Notes: a model not told the origin generated them from the letters alone. Counted from the first letter of the stretch, positions 1-9,164 are shown. The stretch is DNA of 64,000 nt from Microvirga arvi (GCF_016892765.1 NZ_JAFEMD010000002.1:124001-188000); one strand, 5' to 3'. A program made the numbers and translations.

Positions 1-633
1 TCCCTGTCTTCAACAACGATGCTTGATCTGATGATAATAACACAAGGTAAAGTTGTTCCATCCCATAGTTCCCCTTTACTACGTGCCCCTTAATACTTGG
101 TCACTTCTAAATGTGTTCATCCTGTGACGTCCGTAGTTGCTGACTTTGTGCCACATTTGACTGACGGAATATAATCTCTTGACTTAGGGGATTTTCCGGA
201 GATTGGGCGGAAACTTGGCGAGTTGGTGTCGCGTCGGATCGCCGAAGTAAGGCGACTCACCCCTCCTCCCGCCATGCGGATCCTTGCCTCTCGGAGCCAT
301 TTGCGCTGCCAAGGTTAACCTTTGTAGCAGCCAGTCCTGCTTTGTGAGGTGCATGGCAATCCGCAAGCTCTACAACCCATTGTTGCGGGATGCTCATCCT
401 TCAGGCACCGGGGCAGTCGTAGCGGGTGTCGGACAGATGCTCGGACCTGATTGTGAATTAACGGCAGGGCGGCAAGGACTTGCCATTTGCGTCTCGAGAG
501 CCATCATTCTCAAGCTATGAGTCTTACTGATTGATGCAACTCCACTCATCGGGCACAGGTTCTGTGTGCCGCTGCCAAGGTTAACCTGAGCGTATAAGTG
601 TTTTTCAAGCTATGTAGTAACCCCAGCCGTCTG
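1..633. other. gene-free left end of the window
   Basis: I find no open frame here with a ribosome-binding site or recognisable product. The first 180 bases are AT-richer than the rest of the window. The stretch carries two copies of an 18-base direct repeat (304-321 and 570-587), listed separately. Confidence 0.5.
304..587. repeat. pair of 18-bp direct repeats containing AGGTTAACCT
   Basis: Positions 304-321 and 570-587 are identical over 18 bases (CGCTGCCAAGGTTAACCT) and each contains the perfect 10-base palindrome AGGTTAACCT. The second copy ends 46 bases before the ATG at 634. Duplicate operators are one reading; a chance or decayed repeat is the other. Confidence 0.6.
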
Positions 634-885
634 ATGTTTCGTTTTATTGTCATGTACATAGCCGTGGTCGAGGCCCTTCTTTTTGCCTTTCTCGGTGCCC
701 TCTATTGGCTGGATGGCGCCTCGGCTGAGGTGACGAGCCCTCTTGCACGGTTCGCGGCAATTCTCTGCATCGTCGGAGTTGTGCCAGCACTGGTTCTTGT
801 GGTGCTGGATCGCTGGCTGGCTGTCGCTCTGCTCCTGACGCTGGCCGTCTTGACCCTGGCTGTTTTTGGGTTCGCGTACCTGTAA
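634..885 (+). CDS. small three-helix membrane protein, unknown function
   Basis: About 83 residues, almost entirely hydrophobic, with likely membrane spans near residues 5-24, 39-57 and 60-80 and a short polar loop around 26-37. No family is recognised. The start is uncertain: ATG 634 is used here, but a GTG at 598 would add 12 residues, and neither has a clear ribosome site. Its only neighbours are gene-free DNA upstream and a palindromic repeat downstream. The hydrophobic pattern is the main argument that it is real. Confidence 0.5.
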   Translation: MFRFIVMYIAVVEALLFAFLGALYWLDGASAEVTSPLARFAAILCIVGVVPALVLVVLDRWLAVALLLTLAVLTLAVFGFAYL

Positions 886-984
886 CCAAGCAATGGCTGC
901 GCTCCATCCTGGACGCTGCCACGACCCGTTTATTGCCGTTCCTGCGCATCATGTCTCGCTCATCTCGAGGGCGGTATCCTGCTG

Positions 985-1103
985 GCGCATCGTGCGGGAA
1001 AAGCGGATCCGGTTTTTCCGCGCTCAAAGATGCGCAACCCCAGAGGATGAGCATCGGATCAATCCCAAAAGTGCAAATCTACTTTTCACATCCGATGCTC
1101 TAG
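985..1103. repeat. double-hairpin intergenic repeat, copy A
   Basis: This is the most diverged of four copies of a dispersed intergenic element (others at 14681, 41070 and 49474). Half one runs from GCGCATCGTGCGGGAAAAG to a complementary arm near AAGATGCGC. Half two runs from AGCATCGGATC to TCCGATGCTCTAG. It lies between the small membrane protein and the cyclase gene in a 387-base stretch with no gene. Confidence 0.75.
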
Positions 1104-1272
1104 TGGCACTCCTGCGACGTAAGCGCTTGGCCCGCGTCGGCGCTTAAGCGGCATTCGGCAGCAAAGACCACCAGACTTGATCCAGCCCGTCGGCTGATCT
1201 CCGCCTTCGTTCCTGGAGCCGGGACAACAAGCTGCCTTAGATTTCCGGAGTCCATCGATGGACTGTCGAGTA

Positions 1273-3045
1273 TTATTCCGGGATTCCGGCCATTCTCAAA
1301 GCCGCGAAGATCCGCTCGCGAACCTGCGGATCTCGTACCGCGTGCTGGCGGTTGGCGAGTGTGATCGTCTGCTGTGGATCTTGGGCAAGCAGCCTCTGCC
1401 CGACCACTCGCGCCTCCTCCAACCGGCCAAGCTCTACCAAAGCCACTATGAGACCCCGCAGGGCTGCTCCATACGTAGGTTTTTCTTGGATGGCCTTCTG
1501 AACCCACGGCAATGCTTCGTCAGGGCGACCACCAACCAGCAGTGCGAAGCACAGTCCGGTTTCGATCCCATACATATCGGGGTCAAGAGGGTTCAGGCGG
1601 ATCACCTTCTTAAAGTGATCGACCGAGACCTGCCAGTCACCCACCCACATGCGTACCCAGGCGCTATTCCTATAAGCAACCGCAGAGTTCGGGTCCAGCA
1701 AGAGTGCACGGTCGGTCGCGGCGAGTGCTGTCTCGTAGTCACGCGCCAGATACGCCAGCACGATCCCCACCCTGCCCAAGGTAGTCGGATCGTCGCCATG
1801 GTCCGCCCACGCCTCTCGGGCCAAGCGGATGCCCGTCTCGGCTTCCGTCTGGTCCCCCCAGTTCTGGATAACTCGAACATTATGGAGCAGTGCCGCCAAA
1901 GCCTTGGCCGAGGAATAGTTCGGGTCCAACTCCAGCGCGCGACCGAGCAGCCGCAGGGCCTCCTCATTCGCAGGTTTGGTGAGCGCATAAAAATGTGCCA
2001 TTGCCTGCATGAAGAGGTCGTAGGCGTCGAGATCATGGGTCGGCTTCGCGGAGGACCGCTCGATCTCAGCCCGGCTGATGCTCGGCTCGATAGCTCCGAC
2101 GACACTCTCCGTGATGCGGTCCTGCAAATCGAAGATGTCGGCGAGTTCGCCGTCGAACCTGTCAGCCCAGATGTGCCGCCCATTGGCCGCTTCGATCAAT
2201 TGCCCCGTGACCCGCACCCTGTTCCCGGCCTTTCGGATGGAGCCCTCCAGCACGTAGCGCACGCCGAGTTCCCGGCCGACCTGTCTGATGTCCACGGACC
2301 GGCCCTTGTAGGTGAAGGACGAGTTCCGGGCGATCACGAAGAACCAGCGCACGCGGGACAGGGCAGTGATGATCTCCTCGACCATTCCATCGGCGAAGTA
2401 CTTCTGCTCTGGGTCGCCACTCATGTTGGTGAAGGGCAAGACGGCCAACGATGGTCTGTCAGGAAGAGGCAAGGCCGGCCGTGTACCGGGGGCAGCAGTG
2501 TCCGTAGGAGCGGCCTGAAGGCTATAGATCCTCACCGGCCTGGCGATGTTCTTGACCTGCTGCTCGCCCCGGTCCTCGAAGGAATACGGCAGCTTGTCCC
2601 GGACCTCCTCGTAGACCTTGCCCGAAACCCAGATTCCTCCAGGCTCCGCCATTTGCTCCAGTCGGGCTGCGACATTCACCCCGTCGCCGTAGATGTCCCC
2701 GTCGGCTTCAATGATGATGTCGCCCAGGTTGATGCCGATCCGGAGCTGGAGGGCCTTGGGAGATTCCCGAGAGCCCGTGGCGGCAAGGCACTCCTGGATC
2801 TCTGTGGCGCATCGGACGGCCTCGACGGGGCTGGAGAACTCGACCAGGATGCCATCGCCCGTGGTCTTGACCACGCGCCCTTGGTGGTCATTGACCTTCG
2901 GCTCGAGCACCTCTCGGCGCAGGTCCTTGATCCTCGCCAGGGTTCCTTCCTCGTCCTGTCCCATCAGGGCGGAGAAGCCCACCACGTCAGCCGCGAGGAC
3001 CGCCGCAAGGCGCCTTTGGGTCTTCTGATCCGCAGGAATCGCCAT
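1273..3045 (-). CDS. class III adenylate/guanylate cyclase with TolB-like and TPR regions
   Basis: A 590-residue protein. Residues about 10-180 form a class III nucleotide cyclase catalytic domain, with candidate metal-binding Asp20 (AADVVGF) and Asp64 (TTGDGI) and the Asn124/Arg128 pair of VNVAAR, so it looks catalytically competent. A short linker leads to a TolB-like beta region (about 200-320, starting SLAVLPF and including FADGMVEEI), then TPR-type helical repeats to the end. This layout is common and expanded in rhizobia and relatives; the helical part probably binds partners. No transmembrane segment is seen, so it is likely cytoplasmic. It stands alone, with no operon partner. Whether cAMP or cGMP is made cannot be told from sequence alone. 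Confidence 0.9.
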   Translation of the reverse strand: MAIPADQKTQRRLAAVLAADVVGFSALMGQDEEGTLARIKDLRREVLEPKVNDHQGRVVKTTGDGILVEFSSPVEAVRCATEIQECLAATGSRESPKALQLRIGINLGDIIIEADGDIYGDGVNVAARLEQMAEPGGIWVSGKVYEEVRDKLPYSFEDRGEQQVKNIARPVRIYSLQAAPTDTAAPGTRPALPLPDRPSLAVLPFTNMSGDPEQKYFADGMVEEIITALSRVRWFFVIARNSSFTYKGRSVDIRQVGRELGVRYVLEGSIRKAGNRVRVTGQLIEAANGRHIWADRFDGELADIFDLQDRITESVVGAIEPSISRAEIERSSAKPTHDLDAYDLFMQAMAHFYALTKPANEEALRLLGRALELDPNYSSAKALAALLHNVRVIQNWGDQTEAETGIRLAREAWADHGDDPTTLGRVGIVLAYLARDYETALAATDRALLLDPNSAVAYRNSAWVRMWVGDWQVSVDHFKKVIRLNPLDPDMYGIETGLCFALLVGGRPDEALPWVQKAIQEKPTYGAALRGLIVALVELGRLEEARVVGQRLLAQDPQQTITLANRQHAVRDPQVRERIFAALRMAGIPE

Positions 3046-3552
3046 CCTCTACAGCCATGCAGGTGTCGAGCGACGATCGTGCTTCGCCGGACGCGCTCCG
3101 TCCAGAGGCAATATGGTGGCATCGCTCGGCGGCTTCGGGACGGTGAGGTTCGGAATCGGCCCCTGCCAGCGGTGCCTTGCAAAATCGAAATCTCTCTTCT
3201 ATCCAAGCACTTACTGGCTGCCCGGTGGTCTGCTGCCGAATAGCGCGCTTAAGCGCCGACGTTTGTGAGGCGGTCAGATTGTAAGGGTATGAGCCGGAGC
3301 CGACTTTAGGCAATCCGAATCATACGGCTTATGTGCGGCACCATCGCTGGCAGCGGGGTTGGCGCCAGCGGCTCCTCAAGGGTTCTTCTACATTCGAGTG
3401 AACTTTTAAATTCATGCTCATATTGGGCCGAGCGGGTCGGCCATATAGGCTGACTCTTTACCGCCTCATGTCCCAAGCGCCCATAGAAGCTCCCTAAAAA
3501 CATCCTTACGCGCAAATGATATCGCTTTAGCTGCACCTTGAATTGGCAGCGT
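3046..3552. other. gene-free stretch upstream of the cyclase gene
   Basis: About 500 bases hold the promoter side of the minus-strand cyclase gene and no supported coding sequence. Open frames here lack ribosome sites and show no recognisable protein. Confidence 0.45.
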
Positions 3553-3642
3553 TCAACCCGTCAGTATGACAACGACCACAGCCGAGGCGAAGAGAAGCAT
3601 CAGAGCGCCGATGCCCAGTATTTGGCTTTGTTTGATGTTCAT
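3553..3642 (-). CDS. 29-residue single-span membrane peptide
   Basis: A short gene of 29 codons encoding MNIKQSQILGIGALMLLFAS and a further hydrophobic stretch rich in Val ending in TG. It has a charged N-terminus and one membrane span (about residues 8-27). The start at 3642 is preceded by AGAAGGGATCTCC, a good Shine-Dalgarno at normal spacing, and the frame ends in TGA. This resembles the many small membrane peptides of alphaproteobacteria, but no family is recognised. The ribosome site and clean membrane segment argue that it is expressed. Confidence 0.55.
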   Translation of the reverse strand: MNIKQSQILGIGALMLLFASAVVVVILTG

Positions 3643-4351
3643 GGAGATCCCTTCTGCAGAAGCCGCCCATACCAAAAATGATCCCGCAAAGCGGCTGCGT
3701 TTGAGCCTCACAACAGGCTTTCCACGGCCATCGGGAGCGTGACTTGCAAGGGGTCATGTCCAACCTCGTCATTCACGATGTCCGGCAGGGCCTTCATGGC
3801 GTCAGCTTTCGCCGCAAGGCCCCCTTGTTCCACTTCCGCGTGGTCAGGCATAAGGTGGCCACCGTATGTGCCACCTCCCTGGTGATGGGTACCTTTGATC
3901 GGTCCTTCGCAGATTGCGCAAGGAGCGTGCATCCGCGCCGCGTTGTCGGCAGCCCGCGTTCTGCTGGCAACTAACGGGACCGGCTGACCATAGGTGAGAC
4001 ACCTGATGTGAGGTCACTATTCCCGGCTGTCGCGGCTTTTTCTGATCCGATGCGACACACCAGATCCGTGTTTCAGAAAGGGAGTTCTGCGAATTGCGAG
4101 AAAACTAGGCGAGAAAACCAGGAAGGTCTGCTCCCGGCAGTTTCCTTACCTGAACCCAGCGTCGCCGGTTGCGTGAAAACAGACATTGGGGAGGGAAGCG
4201 GAAGTCGAGGTCGATGGTTTTCCACTCCCGGCATTCAGCACTTCAAAAACGAATGGCGTCGAACACAATTTGGCTTGGCTCTGACAGAGTCTGCCTTTCG
4301 ACAGTGACACCGAAGCGACGGCTCTGCGTTGGCACTTCGCGGGTTCCACAC
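3643..4351. other. gene-free stretch
   Basis: About 700 bases between the 29-residue peptide gene and the dead DUF6894 copy. Open frames are short, overlap each other on both strands and lack ribosome sites. I see nothing else in it. Confidence 0.4.
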
Positions 4352-4500
4352 GGAATCCACCGCCTCCAGCCTGATCGGCCTTGCTCGACCGAAAGCCTTA
4401 AGGAAGCCCCCTGCCCCGCACCTTCTTCAACGGGCCTATCGGCGAGGGCGTCCTCGCCGATCCCGAGGGGCAGGATCGCCGTGATGCGGGTCGGAGCCGT
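4352..4500 (+). pseudogene. dead 5' fragment of a DUF6894-type gene
   Basis: This segment aligns along its length with the leader and first ~25 codons of the intact DUF6894 gene at 12254. The shared part includes a 19-base identical run (CGATCCCGAGGGGCAGGAT type), the PR-FFN start, the IGE motif and DPEGQD. The start codon is CTG here (4411) instead of ATG. Similarity extends about 60 bases upstream through the ribosome-site region and stops soon after DPEGQD, beyond which the sequence is unrelated. It is a decayed, truncated duplicate, not a gene. Confidence 0.7.
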
Positions 4501-4609
4501 CAGGCATCATGCCTTCCGCTGGCCGATGCGGCAACAGAGTTCAAGCGCATCGACCCATGCGAAGGGTCTCGGCTCGAACCAGGCTATCACCCGACAGCGT
4601 CAGCGCCCG

Positions 4610-5197
4610 TCAAGGCTTCAGCTTGTCACGATGGGGTGCGTATCCGCGCCCTGTTCGGCCGTAATCCGGCACGTCAGGTTCCCGGTTTCTCCTCTCCCCG
4701 TGGATCAGCCAGGCCAGGGCGTATCCGGCCGCTGCCGCCATGAACAGCGCGAGCAACGGGTTTCCCGTCACCTGCTGCGTCACGGCCCGCTGGCCCTGGC
4801 GAAAGTACCGCTCCGCCTCCGGATATCGCTCCCGTGCCTGTCGTGCGTATTGCTCGCCGCGATCGTACACGTCGCGGGCGACGCCCGACGCTTGATCCGA
4901 AACCTCGTGCAGGGCGTCCCGCACCTGATTCAGAATATGCTCGGTCGAGGCCTGCGGCTGACCGCTTTGGCGGTCACCCGCCGCCGGGCGGGCTTCCCGT
5001 TCGGGAGCGGGGCCTTTGGTGACGGTCACGGAGACCGGGTCGCTTGTCGGAAAGGTCTCCTCGATGGCGTGGTCGAGCCTTGCATCGAGGTTCTCCTGCG
5101 AGTTCTCGGCCAGATCGTTGTCCAAAGGCTGCCTTGCAGACTTGTTCCCGTCCCTTCCAGGAGCGGATGGGCTGCCAGCATGAGGGGGGTTCACCAT
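4610..5197 (-). CDS. DUF883/ElaB-like membrane-anchored stress protein
   Basis: 195 residues from ATG 5197, which follows GGAGAACTCAC; longer upstream starts are not supported. The N-terminal third is polar and carries the LDHAIEETFPTSDP motif often seen in small Hyphomicrobiales proteins. The middle is charged and helical (VRDALHEVSDQASGVARDVY), as in the DUF883/YqjD/ElaB group. A single C-terminal membrane span follows (NPLLALFMAAAAGYALAWLI) with a basic tail. ElaB/YqjD proteins are tail-anchored inner-membrane proteins linked to stationary phase and ribosome association. A GGAAC-N17-CGTT promoter lies 52 bases upstream, consistent with general stress control. Confidence 0.75.
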   Translation of the reverse strand: MVNPPHAGSPSAPGRDGNKSARQPLDNDLAENSQENLDARLDHAIEETFPTSDPVSVTVTKGPAPEREARPAAGDRQSGQPQASTEHILNQVRDALHEVSDQASGVARDVYDRGEQYARQARERYPEAERYFRQGQRAVTQQVTGNPLLALFMAAAAGYALAWLIHGERRNREPDVPDYGRTGRGYAPHRDKLKP

Positions 5198-5248
5198 GTG
5201 AGTTCTCCAGGACGCCCGGGCGGGTCCGTCGTTAATCGTCATCCTTGT

Positions 5249-5274
5249 AACGCCAAGGCTGCAAGGGCTGTTCC
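5249..5274 (-). promoter_or_regulatory. EcfG-type general stress promoter
   Basis: On the minus strand the sequence reads GGAAC, 17 bases, CGTT, an exact match to the alphaproteobacterial sigma-EcfG consensus. It ends 52 bases before the start of the DUF883-like gene at 5197. Confidence 0.65.
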
Positions 5275-5392
5275 GGCACGGCTCAATCTGTGCCACCGTG
5301 GCGCCCGCATGGCAGGCTGGGGCTTGGGATCGGCGTTGACCTCTCCCCGGCTCCATGTAAGCTCAACCTCCATCAGAAAAGGACCGAAGCCT

Positions 5393-5530
5393 ATGGCCGG
5401 CAAAGCGCGCACCAGACCCTCGTTCAAGAAACAGACCCGCCGCTACAAGGCGGTGGTCGCCCCGGCCAAGGTGCTCGAAGGGCAGAGGAACCTCACCAAA
5501 AAACGGCGCTACGCCAACCGCCACGGTTAG
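5393..5530 (+). CDS. small very basic protein, unknown
   Basis: 45 residues, starting MAGKARTRPSFKKQTRRYKA and ending in a Lys/Arg-rich tail (LTKKRRYANRHG); about one third of residues are Lys or Arg. The ATG at 5393 is preceded by AAAAGGA at suitable spacing. Its composition suggests nucleic-acid or ribosome binding, but that is inference and no family is recognised. It is transcribed away from the DUF883-like gene. Confidence 0.5.
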   Translation: MAGKARTRPSFKKQTRRYKAVVAPAKVLEGQRNLTKKRRYANRHG

Positions 5531-5778
5531 CCGGACACCAGGCACGAGAAGGAAAGCCGGTCGAACGGCTTCTTCAGGAACCGGGGCCATCGGCATCGTC
5601 CCGGGCTGCCGCCTCAATCCGTCTGCAACACCCGGCCGCGCGGGAACCGGGATCCGGCACGAGCGCTCGTGACGCGTCAAGGCGCGCTGCGTCGACGGGC
5701 CATTCCGGACGATTCAAGTCTTGCCAAATCCTCGCGAGCGCATGACAGTGCCCGCCCTGCCAAGGTGAGAGGCGGTTC

Positions 5779-7326
5779 ATGCAAGAACGGGCAACCCTTG
5801 AAGACCAGCCGCTCGCGGGGCGTCGCGAGTGGATCGGGCTTTGCGTTCTGTCGACCGCCTGCCTGATCTATTCGATGGACCTGTCGGTCCTCTTTCTGGC
5901 GATGCCCGCCATCGTGGCGGATCTCGATCCGTCGGCATCGGAACTTCTCTGGATCAACGACATCTACGGCTTCATGGTCGCGGGCTTCCTCGTGACGATG
6001 GGCACGCTCGGCGACAGGATCGGGCGCCGGCGCGTGCTGCTCATCGGCGCCTTCGCGTTCGGCTTGGCCTCCGCGCTGGCGGCCTTTGCAGGCACGGCGC
6101 AGCAGCTCATCATGGCGCGCGCGCTGCTGGGCATCGCCGGCGCGACGATCGCGCCGTCGACCCTGTCCCTGGTGGTCAATCTGTTCTCGAACGAGGCCGA
6201 GCGGAACCGGGCGATCGGCATCTGGGGCACGGCCTTCGCCTTAGGGGGATTGGTGGGGCCTCTCATCGGCGGGGTGCTGCTGCAATCCTTTCATTGGGGA
6301 TCGGTGTTTCTGATCAACATCCCCGTCATGGTCGCGCTGCTGATCGCCGCGCCCTTCCTGTTGCCGGAATACAAGAATGAAGGCGGCGAAAGGCTCGATC
6401 TCATCAGCGTGGCGCTGTCGCTCGGCACGGTCCTGCCGATCATCTACGGCTTCAAGCACATGGCGGCGGACGGCTTCGCGCCGCGCCAGCTCGTGGCCAT
6501 CGCGGCCGGCCTGCTGGTCGGCGTGCTGTTCGTGCGCCGCCAGAAAAGCCTCGCACATCCGCTGATCGACCTGCGCCTGTTCCGTATTCCCGCCTTCACC
6601 GCCTCGCTGATCGTCAATCTCGCCGGCATGTTCTTCGTGTTCGGCGTGTTCCTGTTTCAGAACCTGTTTCTGCAGCTGGTTCTCGGCCTGTCGCCGCTCG
6701 AGGCGGCCCTGTGGTCCGTGCCGTCCGCGTTCGTGTTCACAATCATGTCGTTGCAGGCGTACCGGTTCACGAACCGGCTCGGGCCGGTCAAGACTGTTCT
6801 CCTCGGCCTTCTCGTCAATGCCATCGGAGTTTCCGCGATGGCAGCAGCAGCCTATGCCGAGAGCCTGGTCGGCGTTCTTGGGGCCAGCATGATCATCGGC
6901 CTCGGCTTCGTGCCGGTGGTCCTCACCACAACAGGCCTGATCGTCGGGACGGCGCCGCCGGAGCAGGCAGGCTCCGCCTCCGCCATCTCCGAGACGAGCG
7001 CGGAGTTCGGCGGAGCGCTTGGCGTTGCACTGCTCGGAAGCCTCGGGACACTGGTCTACCGCATGACGATGGACGGCGTGGACCTGAGCGGGCTGAATGC
7101 CGCTCAGCAGCTCGCTGTCTCCACCACGCTCGCCGGCGCGGTCGAGACCGCCAAGGCGATGGGCGAAACCGCGCCGGCCTGGCTGGAGGCGGCCCGGAGC
7201 GGCTTCTCGCTGGGCTTCGCGGCCTGCTGCGCCCTCGCCTCGGTCACGCTGCTCGGTCTCGCCGCTCTGGCGCACAAGATCTATTCCAGCGCCCATCTCG
7301 ACGAGACCGCGGCGATGCCTCACTAG
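5779..7326 (+). CDS. MFS multidrug efflux transporter, DHA2 (14-TM) type
   Basis: 515 residues with about 14 hydrophobic spans. MFS motif A (GDRIGRRRVLLIG) lies after the second span, and the opening SMDLSVLFLAMPAIVADL is typical of SmvA/QacA-like proton-driven drug exporters. The start follows GAGAGGCGGTTC. The substrate cannot be told from sequence; related proteins export quaternary ammonium compounds and dyes. It is followed 75 bases downstream by a PhnB-like protein on the same strand, probably in one transcript. No adjacent TetR-type regulator is present. Confidence 0.9.
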   Translation: MQERATLEDQPLAGRREWIGLCVLSTACLIYSMDLSVLFLAMPAIVADLDPSASELLWINDIYGFMVAGFLVTMGTLGDRIGRRRVLLIGAFAFGLASALAAFAGTAQQLIMARALLGIAGATIAPSTLSLVVNLFSNEAERNRAIGIWGTAFALGGLVGPLIGGVLLQSFHWGSVFLINIPVMVALLIAAPFLLPEYKNEGGERLDLISVALSLGTVLPIIYGFKHMAADGFAPRQLVAIAAGLLVGVLFVRRQKSLAHPLIDLRLFRIPAFTASLIVNLAGMFFVFGVFLFQNLFLQLVLGLSPLEAALWSVPSAFVFTIMSLQAYRFTNRLGPVKTVLLGLLVNAIGVSAMAAAAYAESLVGVLGASMIIGLGFVPVVLTTTGLIVGTAPPEQAGSASAISETSAEFGGALGVALLGSLGTLVYRMTMDGVDLSGLNAAQQLAVSTTLAGAVETAKAMGETAPAWLEAARSGFSLGFAACCALASVTLLGLAALAHKIYSSAHLDETAAMPH

Positions 7327-7401
7327 GCTACGCCTGTCGGACCGTCGAGAACCATGTGAACCCGCCGGAATATCGGCTTCAGAAGGATTAAGGAACACAC
7401 C

Positions 7402-7875
7402 ATGGCGAAGAATACGATCTGCCTCTGGTACGACAAGGACGCCGAGGCGGCCGCCCGCTTCTATTGCGAGACCTTTCCTGACAGCGCGGTGCATGCGGTG
7501 CACCGTGCCCCCGGCGACTACCCGTCCGGCAAGCAGGGCGACGCGCTGACGGTGGAGTTCACGGTTGCGGGCGTTGCCTGTCTCGGCCTCAACGGCGGTC
7601 CCGCGTTCAAGCACAGCGAAGCCTTCTCGTTCCAGATCGCCACCGACGATCAGGAGGAGACCGACCGCTACTGGAATGCCATCGTCGGCAACGGCGGCCA
7701 GGAGAGCGCGTGCGGCTGGTGCAAGGACAGGTGGGGCGTGTCCTGGCAGATCACGCCGCGCGTGCTGATGGAGGCGCTGGCGGCAGGCGGCGCTGAAGCC
7801 AAGCGCGCGTTCGAGGCGATGATGGAGATGAAGAAGATCGACGTCGCCGCCATCGAGGCGGCGCGGCGCGGCTGA
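7402..7875 (+). CDS. PhnB-like VOC (glyoxalase-fold) protein
   Basis: 157 residues of the PhnB/3-demethylubiquinone methyltransferase-like VOC family. Recognisable features are the opening CLWYDKDAEAAARFYCETFP, the central LTVEFTVAG strand, FSFQIATDDQEETDRYWN and the C-terminal GVSWQITPRVL. Despite the family name, most members are not shown to be methyltransferases; the fold is a small-molecule binding or metal-dependent enzyme scaffold. The start at 7402 follows AAGGAACACACC. Cotranscription with the upstream efflux pump is likely and may hint at a detoxification role. Confidence 0.85.
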   Translation: MAKNTICLWYDKDAEAAARFYCETFPDSAVHAVHRAPGDYPSGKQGDALTVEFTVAGVACLGLNGGPAFKHSEAFSFQIATDDQEETDRYWNAIVGNGGQESACGWCKDRWGVSWQITPRVLMEALAAGGAEAKRAFEAMMEMKKIDVAAIEAARRG

Positions 7876-7884
7876 GATGCGGGC

Positions 7885-8253
7885 TCACCCCTGAGGCGCG
7901 GACAGCGCCTGCTGGAGTTGAGCGGGGTCGATGGCCACCTTCAGGACGGTTCCGCCGAAATCCAGAACCAGGACGGGTTTCTCGCCGCTCCGGTCGACAC
8001 TGGTCCTCAAGGGCTGCACCGGAACGCTTTTCGCATGGTTCGGCCCGGCATCGGCGGCGAAGGACCTGGGCGGTTTGCCCTGGTGGGTGCGCACCATGTC
8101 GTTGAGCAGGTCCGTCAGGATCGGCGTCGTGTCCACCGCGCCGAGAAGAATCTCGTATTCCCTGCCCGTGTCGGTGCGAATGCCCAGGACCACGATGGCG
8201 CCGTCGTTCGCGACCTGAACGCGCCACGCCTTTGAACCGATCCGCTTGACCAA
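7885..8253 (-). CDS. conserved hypothetical protein
   Basis: About 122 residues if read from TTG 8253, which sits 8 bases after GGGAGG; longer ATG-started versions begin in non-conserved sequence. The protein has a beta-rich N-terminal half (RVQVANDGAIVVLGIRTDTG) and a second beta region (KPVLVLDFGGTVLKVAIDP) near the end. No catalytic motif or membrane span is seen and no family is recognised with confidence. It converges on the PhnB-like gene with 9 bases between stop codons. Confidence 0.6.
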   Translation of the reverse strand: MVKRIGSKAWRVQVANDGAIVVLGIRTDTGREYEILLGAVDTTPILTDLLNDMVRTHQGKPPRSFAADAGPNHAKSVPVQPLRTSVDRSGEKPVLVLDFGGTVLKVAIDPAQLQQALSAPQG

Positions 8254-8498
8254 AATCCAACCCTCCCGATGCGCCTCGCATCGGCCTGCCGCAAAACCCG
8301 GCACGCCCGCCAAGCCGATCCACATGCTCGACTTCCCGAAGACACTCGCCGTCCCGGAAGTCCATGGATCACCCGATAGGCTGCCGGGCCGCTTCTTTGT
8401 CAATCCCCTGGTGGCGGGGATGGCGAGGAAGAGCACTGTCGGTCAATCCGGATTGCCGCGGAGCCAGGGGCTCCGCGGCAGCATCGAACCGGCCCGCA

Positions 8499-9164
8499 TC
8501 ACTGGCCGTTCACGCGGCGATCGTCTCCCGGTTCGAAGCGCTTGTCGCGGTCGAGGCGGCCGCCGTTGTCGTCTGCAGCGGAAGCGGGATCGTCGGCTCC
8601 ACGTCCACGGGCGCGGCGCACATCCGCCACGTGATCGGCACCACGGGTGCGGGTCTGGTGCTGGTCCCGGGTCTGGGTTCTTGTCCCGCCGCCCATCAGG
8701 ATGCCGTCATCCGTTCCGCGGCCGCGCCGGCCATCCTCGGCCCGGGCCACTCCATGATCGTCGCCGCCCCGGCCGCGTCCCCGTCCCTGGCCGCCATGGT
8801 CGTCCGCCCTGTCGCGACCACGATCGTCGTTCCGTCCCACGTCATCCCCACCCCGGCTGCGTCCGCTGTCGTCGCTGCTGCGGCCACCGCGCCCGCCGTT
8901 GTCGTCTCCACCGCGGCCTCCACGCCCGCCGCTGTCGTCACCGGAGCGTCCGCCGCCATGGCTGCCGCCGTCGTCTCCGCCGCGGCCTCCCCGGCCTCCA
9001 CTGTCATCGCCGCCGCCGCGGCCGCCGCCATCGTCGCCACCGCGCGCCAGAGCGGGGGACAGGACTGCGCTCGCGATCATCGCCGGGACGGCCGCTGCCG
9101 TGAGCGAGGCCAGCATGGCACCCAGGACCAGAACACTCGGACCGTTCTTGATTGGCTTCAGCAT
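8499..9164 (-). CDS. secreted Gly/Asp/Arg-repeat (RGGDD) protein
   Basis: 221 residues from ATG 9164, preceded by GGAGGAAGACG. A signal peptide (about 1-41, ending SPALA) leads into a low-complexity region built on variants of GGRGGDDSGG and RGRGGDD up to about residue 150. A more mixed Arg/Asp-rich tail follows. There is no Cys and almost no hydrophobic residue after the signal, so the mature protein should be disordered and periplasmic or extracellular. Clustered Asp pairs could bind divalent cations, but this is inference; the spacing does not match RTX nonapeptides. It is divergent from a second RGGDD protein at 9308 that is joined to a two-component system. Confidence 0.75.
   Translation of the reverse strand: MLKPIKNGPSVLVLGAMLASLTAAAVPAMIASAVLSPALARGGDDGGGRGGGDDSGGRGGRGGDDGGSHGGGRSGDDSGGRGGRGGDDNGGRGGRSSDDSGRSRGGDDVGRNDDRGRDRADDHGGQGRGRGRGGDDHGVARAEDGRRGRGTDDGILMGGGTRTQTRDQHQTRTRGADHVADVRRARGRGADDPASAADDNGGRLDRDKRFEPGDDRRVNGQ

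Noticed and set aside
1258-3243. Long plus-strand open frame of 661 codons
   Set aside because: It is antisense to the cyclase gene; the minus-strand product has clear catalytic motifs, and the plus-strand protein has none.
4169-5530. Plus-strand frame of 453 codons
   Set aside because: It overlaps the DUF883-like gene in antisense and a dead gene; only its last 45 codons with their own ribosome site are credible.
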